Below, piece after piece: positions 6,122-8,442 of a stretch of DNA of 8,442 bases. The stretch comes from a bacterium (lineage in GTDB: Bacteria > Vulcanimicrobiota > Vulcanimicrobiia > Vulcanimicrobiales > SCRA01), in NCBI GenBank assembly GCA_028869325.1, contig JAGWST010000215.1, positions 1 through 8,442 of the forward strand, written 5' to 3'. Position numbers and translations under genes: made by a program. Below the pieces are notes generated by a model. It was not told the DNA's origin and did no database searches. It worked only from the letters and a program-made list of their open reading frames with translations. The stretch's first letter is position 1; each line of letters starts with the position of its first letter.

Positions 6122-7266
6122 GCAAGGTGCTCTTGGTGACCAACGGCCACGGCGAGGACGCCATCGGCATGCGCATCGGACGCGAGCTGCGTGCTCGCGG
6201 CCTCGGCGTGGAGCTCTTTCCGCTGGTGGGCGAAGGACCGCGCGATGCCACTTCGGGCGCCGAGGGCATCGCCTGCGTCGGCCCGCGCGCAACGATGCCC
6301 TCGGGAGGCATCGTCGCCTTCGGCAACGTCGGGAACCTGCTGCGCGATCTGCGCGCCGGCCTTCCGCGACTTGTGCTCGATCAACTGCGCTTCTTGCGTG
6401 CGGCGCGCGAGCGCTACGCCGCGGCGGTTGCCGTCGGCGACGTCTTCTGCTTGCTGCTGGCGCTGCGCAGCCGCCTGCCGGTGTTCTTCGTCGGCACGGC
6501 CAAGAGCGTGCGCGTGGCGCCGTACGGACCGGGAGAGATGCGAGTGCTTCGCGCGGCCGCCGCCGTCTTCGTGCGCGATGAGGTGACGGCGGCCGCGCTG
6601 CGCTCGCGCGGCGTGCCGGCGCAGGCGCCGGGCAACGTCATGATGGACATGTTGGAGGGCGCGCCGCCCGCCGCCGTCGAGCGGCCATGGCTGGCCCTGC
6701 TGCCGGGTTCGCGCGAGGCGGCATACGAGGACGCGCGCTTTCTGACGCGCGTCGCGCGCGACGTCGGCCAAGAACTGGGGATGCCGGCGATGCTCTCGCT
6801 GGCGGCGTCGCTGGATCGCAATCGCGTGGCCGCGCTCTTGAAAGACGATGGCTGGAGCATCGGCGCGCGCGCGGGCTTCGCGTTCGAGGGCGCGGCAGGC
6901 GCGGCGCGTCTCTACGGTTGGCGGGGACGCATCGGCTCCGTGCTGGCAGGCGCGGCGCTGGCACTGGGCCAGGCGGGAACGGCCAACGAGCAGGCCGCCG
7001 GCGCCGGCGTCCCGGTGGTGGCCTTCGAGCCCGGCGGGGCGCACCGTACCGGATGGTATCGCATGCGCCAGCAGCGACTCCTGGGCGAGGCGTTGCTCGT
7101 CGTCGAGAAGGACGAGCGGCGCGCCCGCGCGGAGATCACGCGGCTGCTGCGGGACCAAGAGGGCCGCGCGCGCATGGGACGCGTCGGACGCGAGCGCATG
7201 GGCGGCCCCGGCGGCGCCGCGGCGATCGGCGCCACGGTGGCGGCGCGGATCGCGGGCGGCGCATGA
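6118..7266 (+). CDS. LpxB-related protein (TIGR03492/COG4370-type), putative glycosyltransferase
   Basis: A 382-residue protein whose ATG overlaps the previous stop (ATGA), with no clear ribosome site of its own, so probably coupled. It matches what I know of the lipid-A-disaccharide-synthase-related family found mainly in Cyanobacteria and Deinococcus, function unknown. Visible motifs are the N-terminal TNGHGED (8-14), FVGTAKS (124-130), LALLPGSR (192-199), the GQAGTANEQAAGAGVPVVAF region (284-303) and the C-terminal RMGGPGGAAAI (360-370). LLPGSR and the GTANEQ region are the GT-B donor-site elements shared with LpxB. The LpxB N-terminal GEASGD loop and SLPN motif are absent, so it is not a second LpxB. 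No signal peptide or membrane segment is evident. Linkage to lipid A genes suggests a sugar transfer to a lipid acceptor, which is inference. Family call fairly sure, function open. Confidence 0.85.
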   Translation: MSKVLLVTNGHGEDAIGMRIGRELRARGLGVELFPLVGEGPRDATSGAEGIACVGPRATMPSGGIVAFGNVGNLLRDLRAGLPRLVLDQLRFLRAARERYAAAVAVGDVFCLLLALRSRLPVFFVGTAKSVRVAPYGPGEMRVLRAAAAVFVRDEVTAAALRSRGVPAQAPGNVMMDMLEGAPPAAVERPWLALLPGSREAAYEDARFLTRVARDVGQELGMPAMLSLAASLDRNRVAALLKDDGWSIGARAGFAFEGAAGAARLYGWRGRIGSVLAGAALALGQAGTANEQAAGAGVPVVAFEPGGAHRTGWYRMRQQRLLGEALLVVEKDERRARAEITRLLRDQEGRARMGRVGRERMGGPGGAAAIGATVAARIAGGA

Positions 7267-8442
7267 GGACCACGCCGTACCAGCGCCTTGGTATCCTGGC
7301 CTGGGCCGTCGGGCTGCCGTTCTTTCCCGCGCTCATCACGCTGGAGCCGCTGGCGCCGGCTGGATTCAACATCATCCCGCGTCCGGTCGTCCTCGCGCTG
7401 GTCGCGATCTACGGCACCCTGCTCCTCACGGCCGGACCCGGCACGCTGTTGCGGCTGCGGACGCCGCTTGGGGGTGCCTTTGCGCTCCTCTTCGGCTGCT
7501 TGACGCTCTCCGCGCTGCTGGGCTTCGATCCGTTGGGCAGCCTCTTCGTGGTCGTGCTGCTGGGCAGCACGGCGCTGGTCCACATCGGCGCCGTGAACGC
7601 CTTTCGCGAGGGCAGCGGCGAGCGATCTCTGCTGCTGCCCTACCTGCTCTCGGGGACGCTGGCCACGGCGGCGGCGTTGCTGCTCGCCGCCCTCCATCGC
7701 CCGGCCGCGCTCTATGCGCTGGCCCACGGGCGTGCGGTCGGCACCTTCCTGCATCCCGGCGAGCTGGCGGGGTACGCGTTGCTGCTGGCGGCCGTGGGCT
7801 TTGGGGCCGCTCGCTTCGCGCAGCTTCGCGTTACGCGCGTGGCCGGGTGGATAGCCGGTGTGCTCGGCGTGGCCGCCGTCGCCGCCAGCTTCTCGCGCGC
7901 GGCGTGGATCGCCGCCATTCTGGCCGCCGCTTTTGCGGCGCTGGTGATGGCGCGTGGGCGGGCGCGCTGGACGGCGGTGGCGGTGCTGATGGTTGGCGTG
8001 CTGGCGTTCGGCTTGCTCGGTGAGCGTCACCACAATCCCGACGAAGATTTCGCGCGGCTGGCGGCCTGGCGGGCCGGCATCAGAGCCGTCGAGGCGGCGC
8101 CGCTGCTGGGAAGCGGCGGGGCGACCTTTTGGCGGATCTACCCCACCCTGCGGCCGCCCGACGGCTATCCGGATCTGGTGCACGCCCATGACGTTCTGCT
8201 GGCCGTGGCCACGGAGTCCGGTCTACTCGGCTTGGGCGCCTTCGTGGCCCTCTGGTGGCGCTTCGCCGCGCTGCTGCGCGGAGGTCTCGCGCGCTGCGGC
8301 GAACGCGCGCGGGGCATGGTGTTGGCGATCGTTACCGGCCTTCTGGCCACCTGGATCCAAGGAACGGTCGACCTGGTGACCATCGTCTTCATCGCCCTCT
8401 GGTTTCCGATGATGGGGGTTGCCCTCGGCCTGCTGGAGGAGC
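7263..8442 (+). CDS. O-antigen ligase/polymerase family membrane protein (Wzy_C type), 3'-truncated
   Basis: The frame opens at an ATG overlapping the preceding TGA (ATGA) and stays open to the window end: 393 codons, no stop. The protein is strongly hydrophobic, with about 11-12 predicted membrane segments (for example around 10-28, 38-57, 92-110, 124-143, 165-183, 195-230, 237-252, 311-334 and 367-391). Family marks are GTFLHPGELAGYALL (160-174), SFSRAAWIA (209-217), a periplasmic loop with RLAAWRAGIRAVEAAPLLGS (265-284), and VHAHDVLLAVATESGLLGL (306-324). His309 matches the conserved His of WaaL/Wzy proteins. WaaL joins undecaprenyl-linked O-antigen to lipid A-core, while Wzy polymerises repeat units; the motifs do not separate these. 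Following lipid A genes favours a role in LPS glycan assembly. Little sequence is probably missing. Confidence 0.88.
   Translation, partial: MRTTPYQRLGILAWAVGLPFFPALITLEPLAPAGFNIIPRPVVLALVAIYGTLLLTAGPGTLLRLRTPLGGAFALLFGCLTLSALLGFDPLGSLFVVVLLGSTALVHIGAVNAFREGSGERSLLLPYLLSGTLATAAALLLAALHRPAALYALAHGRAVGTFLHPGELAGYALLLAAVGFGAARFAQLRVTRVAGWIAGVLGVAAVAASFSRAAWIAAILAAAFAALVMARGRARWTAVAVLMVGVLAFGLLGERHHNPDEDFARLAAWRAGIRAVEAAPLLGSGGATFWRIYPTLRPPDGYPDLVHAHDVLLAVATESGLLGLGAFVALWWRFAALLRGGLARCGERARGMVLAIVTGLLATWIQGTVDLVTIVFIALWFPMMGVALGLLEE

Noticed and set aside
5989..7158. 389-codon open frame on the minus strand
   Set aside because: Antisense to the LpxB-related gene, with composition typical of a shadow frame and no recognisable domain.
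6118..7266. A second true LpxB or a MurG
   Set aside because: It lacks the GEASGD loop and SLPN motif of LpxB and the GGTGGH start of MurG, and has the distinct TNGHGED, GTAKS and MGGPGGA set.
6912..8189. 425-codon open frame on the minus strand
   Set aside because: Antisense to two well-supported genes, with Arg/Gln/Gly-rich low-complexity translation and no motifs; a compositional artefact of high GC.

Overview
The window is one gene-dense, GC-rich stretch with every gene on the + strand. It is part of an outer-membrane/lipopolysaccharide operon from a diderm bacterium. It reads, in order: the 3' end of an OmpH/Skp-like periplasmic chaperone gene (5' end off the window), a second short OmpH/Skp-like gene encoding a probable lipoprotein, lpxD, lpxC, fabZ, lpxA, lpxB, a small cytosolic metallophosphoesterase, an LpxB-related protein of the type otherwise known mainly from Cyanobacteria and Deinococcus, and a multi-pass O-antigen ligase/polymerase-type protein that runs off the 3' end. 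Gaps between genes are at most 23 bases, and five junctions are 4-base stop/start overlaps. The set therefore looks co-transcribed and translationally coupled. I see no internal promoter, terminator, RNA gene, repeat array or mobile element.

Organism: the skp-lpxD-lpxC-fabZ-lpxA-lpxB order resembles the compact outer-membrane cluster of diderm Terrabacteria such as Negativicutes. The high GC and the presence of the cyanobacterial/Deinococcus-type LpxB-related family point to a poorly cultured high-GC diderm lineage, for example Eremiobacterota/WPS-2 or a relative. This placement is inference and not proven by the window.

How the genes work together: LpxA, LpxC and LpxD make UDP-2,3-diacyl-glucosamine, FabZ feeds 3-hydroxyacyl-ACP chemistry, and LpxB condenses two acylated sugars into the lipid A disaccharide. 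The step between LpxD and LpxB needs a UDP-diacylglucosamine hydrolase (LpxH, LpxI or LpxG), and no recognisable one is present. Its place may be filled by the metallophosphoesterase directly after lpxB. That protein looks like the N-terminal half of a 5'-nucleotidase, but it has no signal peptide and no nucleotidase C-terminal domain, and it carries GNRE where nucleotidases carry GNHE. LpxH has the same Arg substitution (GNRD). This candidate non-orthologous LpxH, sandwiched between lpxB and an LpxB-like glycosyltransferase of unknown function, is the most interesting signal here. The OmpH/Skp pair would escort outer-membrane proteins, and the final membrane protein would join or polymerise glycans on the lipid A core.
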